Source: Thioalkalivibrio sp. ALE14 | Lineage (GTDB): Bacteria > Pseudomonadota > Gammaproteobacteria > Ectothiorhodospirales > Ectothiorhodospiraceae | Assembly (NCBI RefSeq): GCF_000376845.1 | Contig: NZ_AQXY01000029.1 | Location: 124,001-188,000, forward strand | Reading direction: 5' to 3' | Length of the DNA stretch: 64,000 nt | Shown here: in pieces, positions 35,262-44,444 of the stretch | How positions within the stretch are numbered: position 1 is the first letter of the stretch | Layout: each line of letters opens with the position of its first letter | Program-made: the position numbers and the translations under genes | The notes under the pieces: generated by a model | The model's database searches: none | The model's input: the letters and a program-made list of their open reading frames with translations, nothing else | Told to the model about the DNA's origin: nothing

Positions 35262-36122
35262 ATGAAAACCCCCAAGATGCTCCAGCCGCTGATCGAAGAC
35301 GGCGTCATTGATACCGTCCTCGGGCAACTGCAAAGCGGCAAGGAGGCCAACATCTACCTCGTCCGCAGCGGGGGCGCGACACGCTGTGCCAAGGCATACA
35401 AGGAAGCCAAGCATCGCGGCTTCCACAAACTGGCCGAGTACCAGGAAGGCCGCAAGGTCCGCGGCAGCCGGGATGCGCGGGCCATGGCCCGACGGGGACG
35501 TCACGGCCGCGAGGTCGAGGAGACCCAGTGGAAGAACGCCGAGGTCGAGGCGCTCTACCGCCTGGCCGACGCGGGCGTGCGCGTGCCTGTCCCCTACGGC
35601 GTATTCGACCGCGTCCTGCTGATGGAACTGGTGCTGGACGCCGACGGAAACACCGCGCCCCAGCTGCACGAAGTCGAACTGGACCCCGAGACGGCGCGCG
35701 AGTGGTTCGTATTCATGATCCGCCAAATCCAGCGCATGCTGTGCGCCGGCCTGATCCATGGCGACCTCTCCGAGTACAACGTGCTGGTGGACGCGCACGG
35801 ACCCGTCATCATCGACCTGCCCCAGGCCGTCGACGCCGCCGGCAACAACAACGCATTCCGCATGCTGCAGCGTGACGTGAACAACATGCGCGCAACCTTC
35901 GGCCGCGCGGACCCTGCGCTGCTGGAGACGCAGTACGCGCACGAGATGTGGGATCTGTTCGCCAACGGCGACCTGACTCCGGACACACCCCTGACCGGGC
36001 ACTTCGAGCACAGCGAAGAGATCGCCGATGTCGATGGCGTGCTCGACGAGATCGAGGATGCGCGACTGGAACACGAGGCCTTGCTGGCCGCCCTCGACCC
36101 GACCCACCCCGACAACCAGTAA
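35262..36122 (+). CDS. RIO-family protein kinase
   Basis: A 286-residue RIO1-like atypical kinase. The P-loop-like SGKEANIYLV (about residues 25-34) and RCAKAYK with the ATP-anchoring lysine (about 44) are followed by the catalytic loop LIHGDLSEYNVLV (Asp168, Asn173) and the metal-binding IIDLPQ (Asp185). In archaea and eukaryotes RIO kinases act in ribosome maturation; the bacterial role is poorly known. The start at 35262 matches the conserved beginning of the fold; the next downstream feature is a REP-like repeat. Confidence 0.9.
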   Translation: MKTPKMLQPLIEDGVIDTVLGQLQSGKEANIYLVRSGGATRCAKAYKEAKHRGFHKLAEYQEGRKVRGSRDARAMARRGRHGREVEETQWKNAEVEALYRLADAGVRVPVPYGVFDRVLLMELVLDADGNTAPQLHEVELDPETAREWFVFMIRQIQRMLCAGLIHGDLSEYNVLVDAHGPVIIDLPQAVDAAGNNNAFRMLQRDVNNMRATFGRADPALLETQYAHEMWDLFANGDLTPDTPLTGHFEHSEEIADVDGVLDEIEDARLEHEALLAALDPTHPDNQ

Positions 36123-36187
36123 ACGGCTGTCCGGGCGATCCTGCCTGGCCTGGCCTGGTCAGGATCGAAGCTCTTTGGCGGGGGCCC

Positions 36188-36247
36188 TTCGCCTGCAAGC
36201 AGGCTCCTACGAGGGCAAGACCCGGTAGGAGCCTGCTGGCAGGCGAA
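36188..36247. repeat. REP-like inverted repeat, copy 3 (opposite orientation)
   Basis: Modules TTCGCCTGCAAGCAGGCTCC... (36188-36210) and GTAGGAGCCTGCTGGCAGGC... (36225-36247) are near-perfect reverse complements with one mismatch. Module order is inverted relative to copies 1 and 2. It separates the convergent RIO kinase and kdsB genes. Confidence 0.87.
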
Positions 36248-36322
36248 CCATCCGGCGGCTCGGAAGCGCCCAGGGGGTTCTGGCCCGCGAAGGATGGGGC
36301 CAGTCAGAAGCCCGATTGCGCG

Positions 36323-37090
36323 TTACGCGCGGGCCGTGCCCGAGAGAAACGCGTCCACGCGGTCCAGGTCCTCGGGGGTATCGACGCCGGGCGGGTGCGC
36401 CTCGGTCCTCCTCCCCACCTGAATCCAGGCGCCCATTGCCAGAGCCCGCAGCTGTTCCAGTTGCTCGAGCTGTTCCAAGGCGGCGGGCGGCTCGGCACTC
36501 ATGCGGCGCAGGAACCCGGCACGATAGGCATACAGGCCCAGGTGGCGGGTCGCCTGCTCCACTGCGGGTGTCTGCCCGGCGCGATGGGCCTCGCGATCCC
36601 AAGGGATGGGGGCGCGGGAGAAGTACAGGGCCCGTCCGTTGCGGTCGGTCACCAGCTTGACCTGATTGGGATCGGCCAGATCCTGCGCGCAGCGGATCGG
36701 CACGCCGAGGGTGGCCATATCCGCCTGCGGAGTCTGCTCCAGCAGGGCCGCCAGGTCGTCCAGCAACGGGCCTGGCGTCAGCGGTTCATCTCCCTGCAGA
36801 TTGACCACGATCGACTCGTCGCCCCAGCCCTCGGCCGCGGCGACCGCGGCGATACGGTCGGTGCCCGAGGGGAGCGCGGGATCGGTCAGGAAGGCCTCGG
36901 CCCCGCACTGGCGGGCCACGTCGAGGATGCGCTCGTCATCCCCGGCCACGATCACCCGTCGCGCGGCGCTCTCCTGCGCCCGACTGATGACGTGGGCGAT
37001 CAGCGGGCGCCCGGCCACCGCGGCGAGCGGCTTGTCCGGCAGGCGGCTGGAGGCCATGCGGGCCGGGATAACGACGACGAAGCCCGTCAT
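36323..37090 (-). CDS. kdsB: KdsB, CMP-Kdo synthetase
   Basis: Cytoplasmic 3-deoxy-manno-octulosonate cytidylyltransferase that activates Kdo with CTP for lipopolysaccharide core synthesis. The 255-residue protein has the nucleotide-binding N-terminus VVIPARMASSRLPDKPLA, then LPSGTDRIA, VVNLQGDEPL and FSRAPIPWDR, all diagnostic. It is the last gene of the lipid A/Kdo run, 8 bases after ycaR. The stretch ALEQLEQLEQLRALA shows a short in-frame repeat. Confidence 0.96.
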   Translation of the reverse strand: MTGFVVVIPARMASSRLPDKPLAAVAGRPLIAHVISRAQESAARRVIVAGDDERILDVARQCGAEAFLTDPALPSGTDRIAAVAAAEGWGDESIVVNLQGDEPLTPGPLLDDLAALLEQTPQADMATLGVPIRCAQDLADPNQVKLVTDRNGRALYFSRAPIPWDREAHRAGQTPAVEQATRHLGLYAYRAGFLRRMSAEPPAALEQLEQLEQLRALAMGAWIQVGRRTEAHPPGVDTPEDLDRVDAFLSGTARA

Positions 37091-37098
37091 GCGGCGAC

Positions 37099-37293
37099 TC
37101 AGGCCGCGCGCCAGCGTTCCTTCTCGTCCTCGGAGAGGGCCCGCGCCTCGTCCTCGAGCATCACCGGGATGTCATCGCGGATCGGATAGGCGAGACCGGC
37201 GGAGACGGAGATCAGCTCCTGGTTCTCGCGATCGTACTTGAGCGGCCCCTTGGTGACCGGGCAGACCAGAATATCGAGCAGACGCTTGTCCAT
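37099..37293 (-). CDS. ycaR: YcaR/Trm112-family small protein
   Basis: A 64-residue Trm112-like protein with [20 protein letters not shown] and [13 protein letters not shown], the family signatures. Only one cysteine of the usual zinc-ribbon set (Cys11) remains, as in many proteobacterial YcaR proteins. It sits between lpxK and kdsB exactly as in E. coli (3- and 8-base gaps). The molecular role in bacteria is unclear. Confidence 0.93.
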   Translation of the reverse strand: MDKRLLDILVCPVTKGPLKYDRENQELISVSAGLAYPIRDDIPVMLEDEARALSEDEKERWRAA

Positions 37294-37296
37294 GCA

Positions 37297-38319
37297 TTAC
37301 CCCAGGTGTTTGAGCCGACTGATGGTCTCCAGACGCGCGAGCAGCGCCGGCTCGAAAGTGGTTGGCAACCGGGCCGCGATCGGCCAGTACCAGTGATTGT
37401 CCTGCGCAAACGACCGGCATTTTACGGCATCCTTCTCCGTCATCAGAACCGGCAGTTCATCGTCGAACCGGATCTGGTGCGGCAGGAAGCGATGATGGTC
37501 CGGGAACGGATGCCGAATGATACCGATCTTCGCGGCCTCCAGGGTACGGAAGAAGCGCTCCGGGTCCGCGATGCCCGCAATGGCGTGGGCATCGCGCCGG
37601 GCAAAGCGGTGGGGCTTGCGCGCCTCCTCCGCCCCGTCGACCCGCTGCAGGCGACTGGCGGGGACCAGCTCCATCGCGATCTCGCCGGGCTCCGGCTCGC
37701 CACCGGTCACGATCACGAAGTCGGCCCGCTCGCGCGCCCGCTTGGGCTCCCGCAGCGGCCCCGCCGGCAGGCAGAGCCCGTTGCCGAAGCGGCGCTTGCC
37801 GTCGACCATCAGGATGGTGATGTCGCGCGGCAGGCGGTGATGCTGCATGCCGTCGTCGGCGATCACCACATCCACGCCCTGATCCGTCAGGGCCCGCGCA
37901 CCACGGACCCGGTCACGGTCCACCTGAACCGGCACGCCGGTGCGCCGCGCGATCAGCAGCGGCTCGTCGCCCACCACGACCGGGTCGGAATCGGCCGTCA
38001 CGGCGATCCCGGCGACGTCCCCACGACCGCCATAGCCGCGACTGACGATCCCCGGGCGGTAGCCGGCTGCGCGCAGGCGCTTGGCCAGCCAGACCGTCAT
38101 CGGGGTCTTCCCGCTGCCCCCCAGCGTCAGATTGCCCACCACGATCACGGCCCTGGCGGGGATGGTGATCTCGCGGCGCATTTGCTCCTGGCGCTGGCGA
38201 TTCCACTCCGCCAGGCCGGCATACACGAGCGACAGGGGGAACATGGCGGCCGCGAACGGGCCGCGCTGGCTCCACTGATCCCAAAGCCGGGCCCCCAGCC
38301 ATGCCTGTAGCGAACCCAT
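37297..38319 (-). CDS. lpxK: LpxK, tetraacyldisaccharide 4'-kinase
   Basis: Membrane-associated kinase that phosphorylates the 4' position of the lipid A disaccharide. The 340-residue protein has an N-terminal hydrophobic patch (FAAAMFPLSLVYAGL) and the P-loop VGNLTLGGSGKTPMTVWLA, then GYGGR and VIADDGMQHHRLPRD, typical of LpxK. Two bases separate it from the WaaA-like gene, and it shares the msbA-lpxK arrangement known from E. coli. Confidence 0.96.
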   Translation of the reverse strand: MGSLQAWLGARLWDQWSQRGPFAAAMFPLSLVYAGLAEWNRQRQEQMRREITIPARAVIVVGNLTLGGSGKTPMTVWLAKRLRAAGYRPGIVSRGYGGRGDVAGIAVTADSDPVVVGDEPLLIARRTGVPVQVDRDRVRGARALTDQGVDVVIADDGMQHHRLPRDITILMVDGKRRFGNGLCLPAGPLREPKRARERADFVIVTGGEPEPGEIAMELVPASRLQRVDGAEEARKPHRFARRDAHAIAGIADPERFFRTLEAAKIGIIRHPFPDHHRFLPHQIRFDDELPVLMTEKDAVKCRSFAQDNHWYWPIAARLPTTFEPALLARLETISRLKHLG

Positions 38320-38321
38320 GA

Positions 38322-39458
38322 CTACCAGTCCCAGACCTGCTGCAGTACGGCGTCAAAATTTGCATCCACCTGGCGCCGCTCGTCCCAGAAGCGCCGGCGT
38401 GCCGCATCCCCCTGCTGGCGTCGCGCCGCCGGGTCATCGCGCAGGCCCTGCCAGGCCTCCAGTACCGCGCCAGGTTCGCCCAGCAGCGGACAGGGCACCG
38501 CTGCGGCCGTCGTCTCGCCCAGACTCACCGCGGCGCCGCCGGCCAGGCCCTGCCACAGGGCCTGACGATCCGGCGTGGCCAGATGCACCGCATGGGCCGC
38601 GCTGGCCGCGGCGGCAAACCAGCGCCGGTCGTCCAGGTGCAAAATGGTTCCGGGCGCCAGCGCCGAACGGTCCCATTGCGACACCGCCAGATCGGCAGCG
38701 GCCAGTCCGCCGTCGTCCGTCTCCCCGTGCTGACTGGCCAGCAGGATATCGGTCCGTCCCCAGCCGGAGGCCTCCCAGGCCGCTCGCCACGCCGGCCACT
38801 GATCCTTCGTGCCATGCCACCACCACAGGCGCTCCACCTCGCCCCCGACCAGCGAGCGCAGGACCACATCCGCCTGGGCCTCGACGAAGCGCGCCTGCGG
38901 ATCGGCTGGCACCAGCGCCTCGGCGTACGCATTTTCAGGCCACGTCGCCGCGGCACCGGTGTCGACCGGCCAGTAGCGAACCACCGGGGGCACAGTCCGC
39001 ACCGGCGGGGCCGTATTGACGGCAATCACCGGCGTCTCGGCCGCCTGCAGCAGATTCGCCGGGGCCTGACCGCCGGCCAGCAGGATGCCGTGGGGCTGGA
39101 AGCGCTGAAGCACCCGACGCACCACCCGCGGGCGATCGCAGGGGCCATAGCCCACGCCCACCTTGCGAAAAGGCTGCATATGGCGCTCGAAGAGTTCCGG
39201 GTAGTCCTGCTCGAAGGTCAGGACAATGCGCACATCGTGGCGCTTGTCGCGTACCGCGCCGAGAAATTCGATCCCCAGGCGCACGTCCTCGGGGCTGCCT
39301 CCGGCCTTGATCCAGATCAGCCGCCCGCGATCCTCCGGCGGCGTGAGAAACCCCCGCCGGGCCCGCGCCCGGCTGCCATCGCCCCGCCGGTAGTCCCGCC
39401 AGGTCGCACGCCAGACCGGGAACGGGCGATCCCCGTACCCCCTGACATCAAGCCCCAT
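38322..39458 (-). CDS. WaaA/KdtA-like glycosyltransferase-fold protein lacking the catalytic motif
   Basis: A 378-residue protein resembling Kdo transferase (WaaA) without the N-terminal membrane anchor. RGRLIWIKAGGSPEDVRLG and the YGPCDRPRVVRRVLQRFQP stretch align with the WaaA N-lobe (LPYD region). Where WaaA has the catalytic ETELWPN, this protein reads AGGQAPAN, so the active-site Glu is missing. The C-terminal ~70 residues keep a glycosyltransferase-B-like end. ATG 39458 overlaps msbA by 11 bases. A non-catalytic or divergent role in Kdo/lipid A assembly is inferred from context; a true waaA must lie elsewhere. Confidence 0.7.
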   Translation of the reverse strand: MGLDVRGYGDRPFPVWRATWRDYRRGDGSRARARRGFLTPPEDRGRLIWIKAGGSPEDVRLGIEFLGAVRDKRHDVRIVLTFEQDYPELFERHMQPFRKVGVGYGPCDRPRVVRRVLQRFQPHGILLAGGQAPANLLQAAETPVIAVNTAPPVRTVPPVVRYWPVDTGAAATWPENAYAEALVPADPQARFVEAQADVVLRSLVGGEVERLWWWHGTKDQWPAWRAAWEASGWGRTDILLASQHGETDDGGLAAADLAVSQWDRSALAPGTILHLDDRRWFAAAASAAHAVHLATPDRQALWQGLAGGAAVSLGETTAAAVPCPLLGEPGAVLEAWQGLRDDPAARRQQGDAARRRFWDERRQVDANFDAVLQQVWDW

Positions 39459-41229
39459 CCCCCGCCTCCTCGCGGAACTGGAGCCGGTGCAGATGCGTGT
39501 ACACCCCGCCACGGGCAATCAGTTCATCGTGGCGGCCGCTCTCTACAACCCGGCCGTTATCCATCACCAGGATGCGGTCGGCGCCTTCGACGGTGGACAG
39601 ACGGTGGGCAATCACCAGCGTCGTGCGGGTACTCACCAGCGCCTCCAGTGCGGCCTGCACCTGGCGCTCGGACTCGTTGTCCAGCGCCGAGGTCGCCTCG
39701 TCCAGGATCAGGATCGGGGCATCCCGCAGCAGCGCGCGGGCGATCGCCAGGCGCTGGCGCTGTCCACCGGAGAGCCGGGTTCCGTTTTCGCCCACCAGGG
39801 TCTGCATCCCCTGCGGCAGCCGGTCGATGAACTCCAGCGCATGCGCTGCACGCGCCGCCTCGCGGATCTCCGCCTCGGTGGCCTCCGGCCGCCCGTAGGC
39901 GATATTGGCCGCGACGCTATCCGCGAACAGCGTGACATTCTGGCCGACATAAGCGATCTGTCGCCTCAGATCGCGCAGGCGGATGGTCTCGAGGTCGTGG
40001 CCATCCAGCAGGATGCGCCCCTCGGTGGGGTGGTAGAAACGCGGCAGCAGGTTGACCAGCGTGGTCTTGCCACTGCCCGAGCGCCCCACCAGGGCCACGT
40101 TCTCGCCCGGCTTCACCTCGAAGGAGATGGCCTTCAGCACGTCCGGGCCCTCCGGACCGTAGCGAAACGCCACGTCCTCGAAGGCCAGCTGCCCCTCGGC
40201 CCGGTCCAGCGGTACATGCCCGGTATCGCGCTCCGGGGTCTCGTCCAGCACCGCGAAGATGTTCTGCCCCGCCGCGATACCGCGCTGCAGGGTCGCATTG
40301 ATCATCGACAGCCGGCGGATCGGGCTCAACAGGAGCAGCATGGCGGTCAGGAACGAGACGAAGGTACCGGCCGTGACGGTGTCGTCGCCGAAATCCGAGG
40401 TCGCGACCCAGATCACGAAGGCCAGAACCGCCGCCACCAGGAACTGGATGGTCGGGGTATACGCGGCCTTGATGCCTTCCATGCGCATGTGCAGCCGGCG
40501 GTTACGCTCGTTGATATCCTCGAAACGCCCGCGCTCGTAGGTCTCGCCGCCGAAGATACGCACCACCCGGTGCCCCTCGATCACCTCCTGCGTCACATGG
40601 GTCACGTCGCCCATGTTGTACTGCAGGCGGTGCGAGATGCGCCGGAAGTGCTTGGTCACCACTCGCACCAGGATCGCCATCAACGGCGCGATGATCAGGA
40701 TGGTGAGCGTCAGGGTCGGCGTCAGCCAGAACATCCACGCCAGCAGCGCGATGATCGTGAGCGTGTCCCGGACCAGGGTGCTGAATCCGTCGGTCGCGGC
40801 CGTGGCCACCTGCTCGACGTTGTAGGTCACCCGCGAGATCAGTTCGCCGCTGCTCTGCTCCTGGAAGCGCTGCACCGGCATGTGCAGCAGGCGCTCGAAC
40901 AACTCCTCGCGCAGGCGCTTCACTACCTGCCGCCCGACGTAGCGCATCGCGTAAACGGAGCCGAACTCGGCCACGCCCCGGATCAGGAACAGCCCGATCA
41001 GCGCGACCGGGATCCACGGCACCATCGGATGTGATTCACCCTCGGCGAAGGATTCGTCCATCAGCGGCTTCATCAGCGCGGCGAAGCCGGCCTCGGTGGC
41101 CGCCATGCCCAGCATCGCGACTGTGGCGATCGCCAGCAGTGGCCAGTACACAAAGGCGTAGCTCAGCAGGCGGCGATAGACCGTCCAGCCCGAATCGAAG
41201 TGCTGCGGGTGCTGCTCCTCAGTCGTCAT
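39448..41229 (-). CDS. msbA: MsbA, lipid A export ABC transporter
   Basis: Homodimeric ABC exporter that flips core-lipid A across the inner membrane. The 593-residue half-transporter has six N-terminal helices and a C-terminal nucleotide-binding domain: Walker A VGRSGSGKTT, Q-loop YVGQNVTLF, signature LSGGQRQRLAIA, Walker B ILILDEATSALD and the H-loop AHRLST. ATG 41229 overlaps the exbD end by 11 bases; longer in-frame starts fall inside exbD. Flanked by exbBD upstream and lpxK downstream. Confidence 0.95.
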   Translation of the reverse strand: MTTEEQHPQHFDSGWTVYRRLLSYAFVYWPLLAIATVAMLGMAATEAGFAALMKPLMDESFAEGESHPMVPWIPVALIGLFLIRGVAEFGSVYAMRYVGRQVVKRLREELFERLLHMPVQRFQEQSSGELISRVTYNVEQVATAATDGFSTLVRDTLTIIALLAWMFWLTPTLTLTILIIAPLMAILVRVVTKHFRRISHRLQYNMGDVTHVTQEVIEGHRVVRIFGGETYERGRFEDINERNRRLHMRMEGIKAAYTPTIQFLVAAVLAFVIWVATSDFGDDTVTAGTFVSFLTAMLLLLSPIRRLSMINATLQRGIAAGQNIFAVLDETPERDTGHVPLDRAEGQLAFEDVAFRYGPEGPDVLKAISFEVKPGENVALVGRSGSGKTTLVNLLPRFYHPTEGRILLDGHDLETIRLRDLRRQIAYVGQNVTLFADSVAANIAYGRPEATEAEIREAARAAHALEFIDRLPQGMQTLVGENGTRLSGGQRQRLAIARALLRDAPILILDEATSALDNESERQVQAALEALVSTRTTLVIAHRLSTVEGADRILVMDNGRVVESGRHDELIARGGVYTHLHRLQFREEAGDGA

Positions 41230-41647
41230 CGGCGGCTTCACCCAGGGTGGCGATGGAGACCGAGGTGATGCCCAGGCGGCCGACCACGTCCAGCACGCGC
41301 ACCACGGACTGGTGGCTGGCATTGGCGTCGGCGCGGATCAGGACCGGATCGTCCTCGCGGCCCTCGCGGGCCTCGGACAGCACACGCTCCAGGGTCTCGG
41401 CGCGGCGATTGATCAGCTCCTGGCCGTTGATGAAGTAGTTGCCGTTGGCATCCACGATTATGTCGATCCACGCGCGCTCAACGGCCTCGGCCTCGCGGTC
41501 GGCCGAAGGCAGGGTCAGCTCGATGTCCGCGTGCTGGTCGAAGGTCGTGGAGACCATGAAGAAGATCAGCAGCAGGAAGACGACATCGATCAGTGGCGTC
41601 AGGTTGACGCCGGGTTCTTCCTGGCGGCGGGGCGTGCGGAAGTTCAC
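41219..41647 (-). CDS. exbD: ExbD/TolR-family biopolymer transport protein
   Basis: A 142-residue membrane protein with a single N-terminal helix carrying the proton-conducting Asp in VNLTPLIDVVFLLLIFFMV, followed by a periplasmic domain. It energises TonB- or Tol-type systems together with ExbB. The start overlaps the exbB stop (ATGA). Placement directly before msbA recurs in several gammaproteobacteria (from memory), suggesting an envelope-lipid role as well as classical TonB energisation. Confidence 0.94.
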   Translation of the reverse strand: MNFRTPRRQEEPGVNLTPLIDVVFLLLIFFMVSTTFDQHADIELTLPSADREAEAVERAWIDIIVDANGNYFINGQELINRRAETLERVLSEAREGREDDPVLIRADANASHQSVVRVLDVVGRLGITSVSIATLGEAADDD

Positions 41648-42282
41648 GCCTTCGCCCCGCCCTCGGCCGCGCCGGCCTCGCGCTCGCCGTGGATCACCTC
41701 GACCAGCTTGGTGGCCTCCTGCTCCATCTCCAGCACCAGCTCGTCGATATGCCCGCGGAAGTAGCGATGGAAGGCGAGTGCCGGAATGGCCACGCCGATG
41801 CCGGTGGCGGTGGTGATCAGGGCCTGGGAGATGCCCCCGGCCAGATCACGCGGGCTGCCGACGCCGATCTCGGTGATCACGGTAAACACCTCGATCATGC
41901 CGACCACGGTGCCCAGCAGGCCCAGCAGCGGGGTGATCATCGCGATCGTGCCCAGGGTATTCATGTAGCGCTCGAGTTCGTGGGCCACGCGGCGGCCGGC
42001 CTCCTCGATGCTCTCCTGGGTAATCTGACGGGCGCGGTCGTGGGTCGCCAGGCCCGCGGCCAGGATCGCGCCCAGCGGAGAACCGGCGCGCAGGCGCTGG
42101 ATGTCGTCCAGCTTCAGCCCCTGGGTACGCATCTGCTCCCACACCGAGGTCAGCAGCCGCGGCGGCACCACGCGCGAACGGCGCAGCGTCCACAGCCGCT
42201 CCAGGACGATGGCGACGGCCAGTACGGAACACAGCAGGATCGGCAGCATCAGCCACCCGCCCGCTTGTACGATCTCCAGCAT
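41644..42282 (-). CDS. exbB: ExbB/MotA/TolQ-family proton channel
   Basis: A 212-residue membrane protein with three helices: LPILLCSVLAVAIVLERLW near the N-terminus, then the conserved MITPLLGLLGTVVGMIEVF (residues ~115-135) and GISQALITTATGIGVAIPAL. These are the ExbB/TolQ/MotA family signatures. GAGGGGAA lies upstream of ATG 42282. Forms the proton channel with ExbD. It is 27 bases downstream of rlmD and may be on the same transcript. Confidence 0.94.
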   Translation of the reverse strand: MLEIVQAGGWLMLPILLCSVLAVAIVLERLWTLRRSRVVPPRLLTSVWEQMRTQGLKLDDIQRLRAGSPLGAILAAGLATHDRARQITQESIEEAGRRVAHELERYMNTLGTIAMITPLLGLLGTVVGMIEVFTVITEIGVGSPRDLAGGISQALITTATGIGVAIPALAFHRYFRGHIDELVLEMEQEATKLVEVIHGEREAGAAEGGAKA

Positions 42283-42309
42283 GCAATTCCCCTCGGATAT
42301 CGGTGCGCC

Positions 42310-43638
42310 TCAGGCGCGCCGGAATACGGCCATGGATTCCACGTGTGCGGTGTGCGGGAACATGTCCATGATCCCCGCCCGCTCCAGGCGATAGCCATGA
42401 TGATGCACCAGGCGCTCGGCGTCACGGGCGAGCGTGGCCGGGTTGCAGGACACGTAGACCATGCGCTCGATGCGCTGCGGCGCCAGGGCCTCGATCACCG
42501 CGGCCGCGCCCGTACGCGGCGGGTCCAGCAGCACTCGGTCATAGCGCTCGCCCAGCCAGCCCGCATTCTTCAGCGCCTCGATGTCGTCCAGATCGGCGCG
42601 CTCGTAGCAGGTGTTGGCGATGCCCTGATCACGGGCGTTCGCACGCGCCCGCGCCAGCATCGCGTCGTCCACCTCGACGCCGACAACTTCGCCCTCGGTC
42701 ACGGTCCGTGCCAGCGGCAGGGTGAAGTTGCCCAGCCCGCAGAACAGGTCCAACACGCGCTGTCCCGGTTGCAGGTCCAGCGCCTCCAGGGCCTGCGGCA
42801 CCATCTGGCGGTTGATCTGGGCGTGCACCTGGATGAAATCGGTGGGCATAAACGGCACCGACACGCCGTAGTCCGGGTGGCGATAGACCAGCGGCTCGAT
42901 CGGCCCGGCCAGCGGCTCCACCGTCTCCGGCCCGCCCGGCTGCAGGTACACCTGGATGCCCTCGGCCTCGGCCCAGTCGGACAGGCGCCGGGTATCCGCC
43001 TCGGACAACGGATCAAGATTGCGGAAGATCAACGCCACGCGTTCGTCGTCATCCACCGCGACCTCGATCTGCGGCAGGCGGTCGCGCGCCTCGAGCCCGT
43101 CCAACAGCTCGCGCAGCGCCCGGATGCGTTGGCCGACCGCCGGGTGCAACACCTCGCAGTGGTCCATCTCGGCCAGGTAGGGGCTGCCGCGCTCGCGGAA
43201 GCCGACCAGTACCCCGCCCTTTTTCGGCACGTATTTCGCGCCCAGGCGCGCGGTGCGGCGATAGCCCTGGGTGTCGGCGGTCAGCAGCTCGAAGCGCGCC
43301 TCCGGCGTCACGTGGCCGATGCGTTCCAGCGCATCGAACAGGGCCTGTTCCTTGATGGCCCGCTGGGTCTCGATGGAGGCGTGCTGCAGCTTGCAGCCGC
43401 CGCACAGGCCGAAGAACTCGCAGGGCGGCTCGACCCGGCCCGGGGCCGGCTCCAGCACCTCGACCACCTCGGCGCTGTCGAATCGGCGCTTGCGACCGGT
43501 CTGCACCGCCATCACGCGCTCGCCCTTCAGCGCGCCGTGGATGAAGCAGGCCTTGCCATCGCGGCGGATCACGCCCTGGCCGTCCAGGGTGACCTCCTCG
43601 ATCGTGGCCTCGAACGGGGTCTTGTCGATGCGTGCCAT
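42310..43638 (-). CDS. rlmD: RlmD, 23S rRNA m5U1939 methyltransferase
   Basis: SAM-dependent enzyme methylating U1939 of 23S rRNA. The 442-residue protein has an N-terminal TRAM domain (FEATIEEVTLDGQGVIRRDG), a 4Fe-4S cluster site (CEFFGLCGGCKLQH plus a distal Cys in DHCEV), the SAM motif LDLFCGLGNFTLPLA, and the catalytic LLDPPRTGA and VSCNPATLARD with the nucleophile Cys. ATG 43638 overlaps the upstream stop as TGATG. The open frame further upstream is noise. Confidence 0.95.
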   Translation of the reverse strand: MARIDKTPFEATIEEVTLDGQGVIRRDGKACFIHGALKGERVMAVQTGRKRRFDSAEVVEVLEPAPGRVEPPCEFFGLCGGCKLQHASIETQRAIKEQALFDALERIGHVTPEARFELLTADTQGYRRTARLGAKYVPKKGGVLVGFRERGSPYLAEMDHCEVLHPAVGQRIRALRELLDGLEARDRLPQIEVAVDDDERVALIFRNLDPLSEADTRRLSDWAEAEGIQVYLQPGGPETVEPLAGPIEPLVYRHPDYGVSVPFMPTDFIQVHAQINRQMVPQALEALDLQPGQRVLDLFCGLGNFTLPLARTVTEGEVVGVEVDDAMLARARANARDQGIANTCYERADLDDIEALKNAGWLGERYDRVLLDPPRTGAAAVIEALAPQRIERMVYVSCNPATLARDAERLVHHHGYRLERAGIMDMFPHTAHVESMAVFRRA

Positions 43639-44444
43639 CAGTCCGCGCGACCGGCCGGCTGCCAGGCGTCGAGGAATTCCCGGTGGTGGGCCGCACCCGA
43701 GCCGTCCAGGTATTCGGCCAGTTGCTGTTGCCGGCTGGCCAGGGCGGCGTCGGTCAGGTTGCCGCGCATGTACTCGAAGCGCAGCCAGACCAGATAGGTG
43801 TTGAGCACGTCGTGCTCGACGTAGTCGTGGATCTCGGCCTGACGCCCGTCGCGCCAGGCCGGCCAGACCTTGGAGCCGTCCATGCCCAGCTTGCCGGGGA
43901 AGCCGAGCAGGCTCGCCATCATGTCCAGGCTGGTGACCGCGCGGCCCTGGAATCCGGCCAGCACGTCCATCAGGTCCACATGCCGCCAGTGGAAGCGCGA
44001 CAGGTAGTTGTTGTAGCGAAACTCGCGGTCGTCGTCGCCCTGCTCCCAGTAGCGCGGGGCCTGCACGCCGTTGACCAGGGCACGGTAGTGCAGCACCGGC
44101 AGGTCGAAGCCGCCGCCGTTCCAGCTGACGAGCGTCGGGGTGCGCTTGTCGATCACGTCGAAGAACTGGCGCAGAAGTTCCACCTCGGTCGGCGCCTGAC
44201 CATCCTCGCCCTCGCGGCCGAAGGCGGAGAGCTTCAGGGCATCGCCACCCTGATAGAGCACACCGATGGACACGATGCGATGCAGCGGATGCTTGAGAAA
44301 ATCGGAGCCTGTCTGGGCACGGCGCAGCGCAAACATCGCCTCGGCGACCTCGTGATCGCTCAGGCCCTCGAAGTCGTGCAGGCGCCGCGCGCCCTCGATG
44401 TCCGGGACGGTCTCGAGATCGAAGATCAGGACCGGGGCGCTCAT
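43638..44444 (-). CDS. predicted 3'-5' exonuclease (DNA polymerase B exonuclease-like)
   Basis: A 268-residue DEDD-type exonuclease related to the 'PolB-like predicted 3'-5' exonuclease' family. Motif I is VLIFDLETVPD, motif II is TLVSWNGGGFDLPVLHYRA, and motif III contains YVEHDVLNTYLVWLRFEY. It probably trims single-stranded DNA or RNA; the physiological role is not known. The start overlaps the cysM stop and the end overlaps rlmD, so it is embedded in a tightly coupled run. Confidence 0.9.
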   Translation of the reverse strand: MSAPVLIFDLETVPDIEGARRLHDFEGLSDHEVAEAMFALRRAQTGSDFLKHPLHRIVSIGVLYQGGDALKLSAFGREGEDGQAPTEVELLRQFFDVIDKRTPTLVSWNGGGFDLPVLHYRALVNGVQAPRYWEQGDDDREFRYNNYLSRFHWRHVDLMDVLAGFQGRAVTSLDMMASLLGFPGKLGMDGSKVWPAWRDGRQAEIHDYVEHDVLNTYLVWLRFEYMRGNLTDAALASRQQQLAEYLDGSGAAHHREFLDAWQPAGRAD

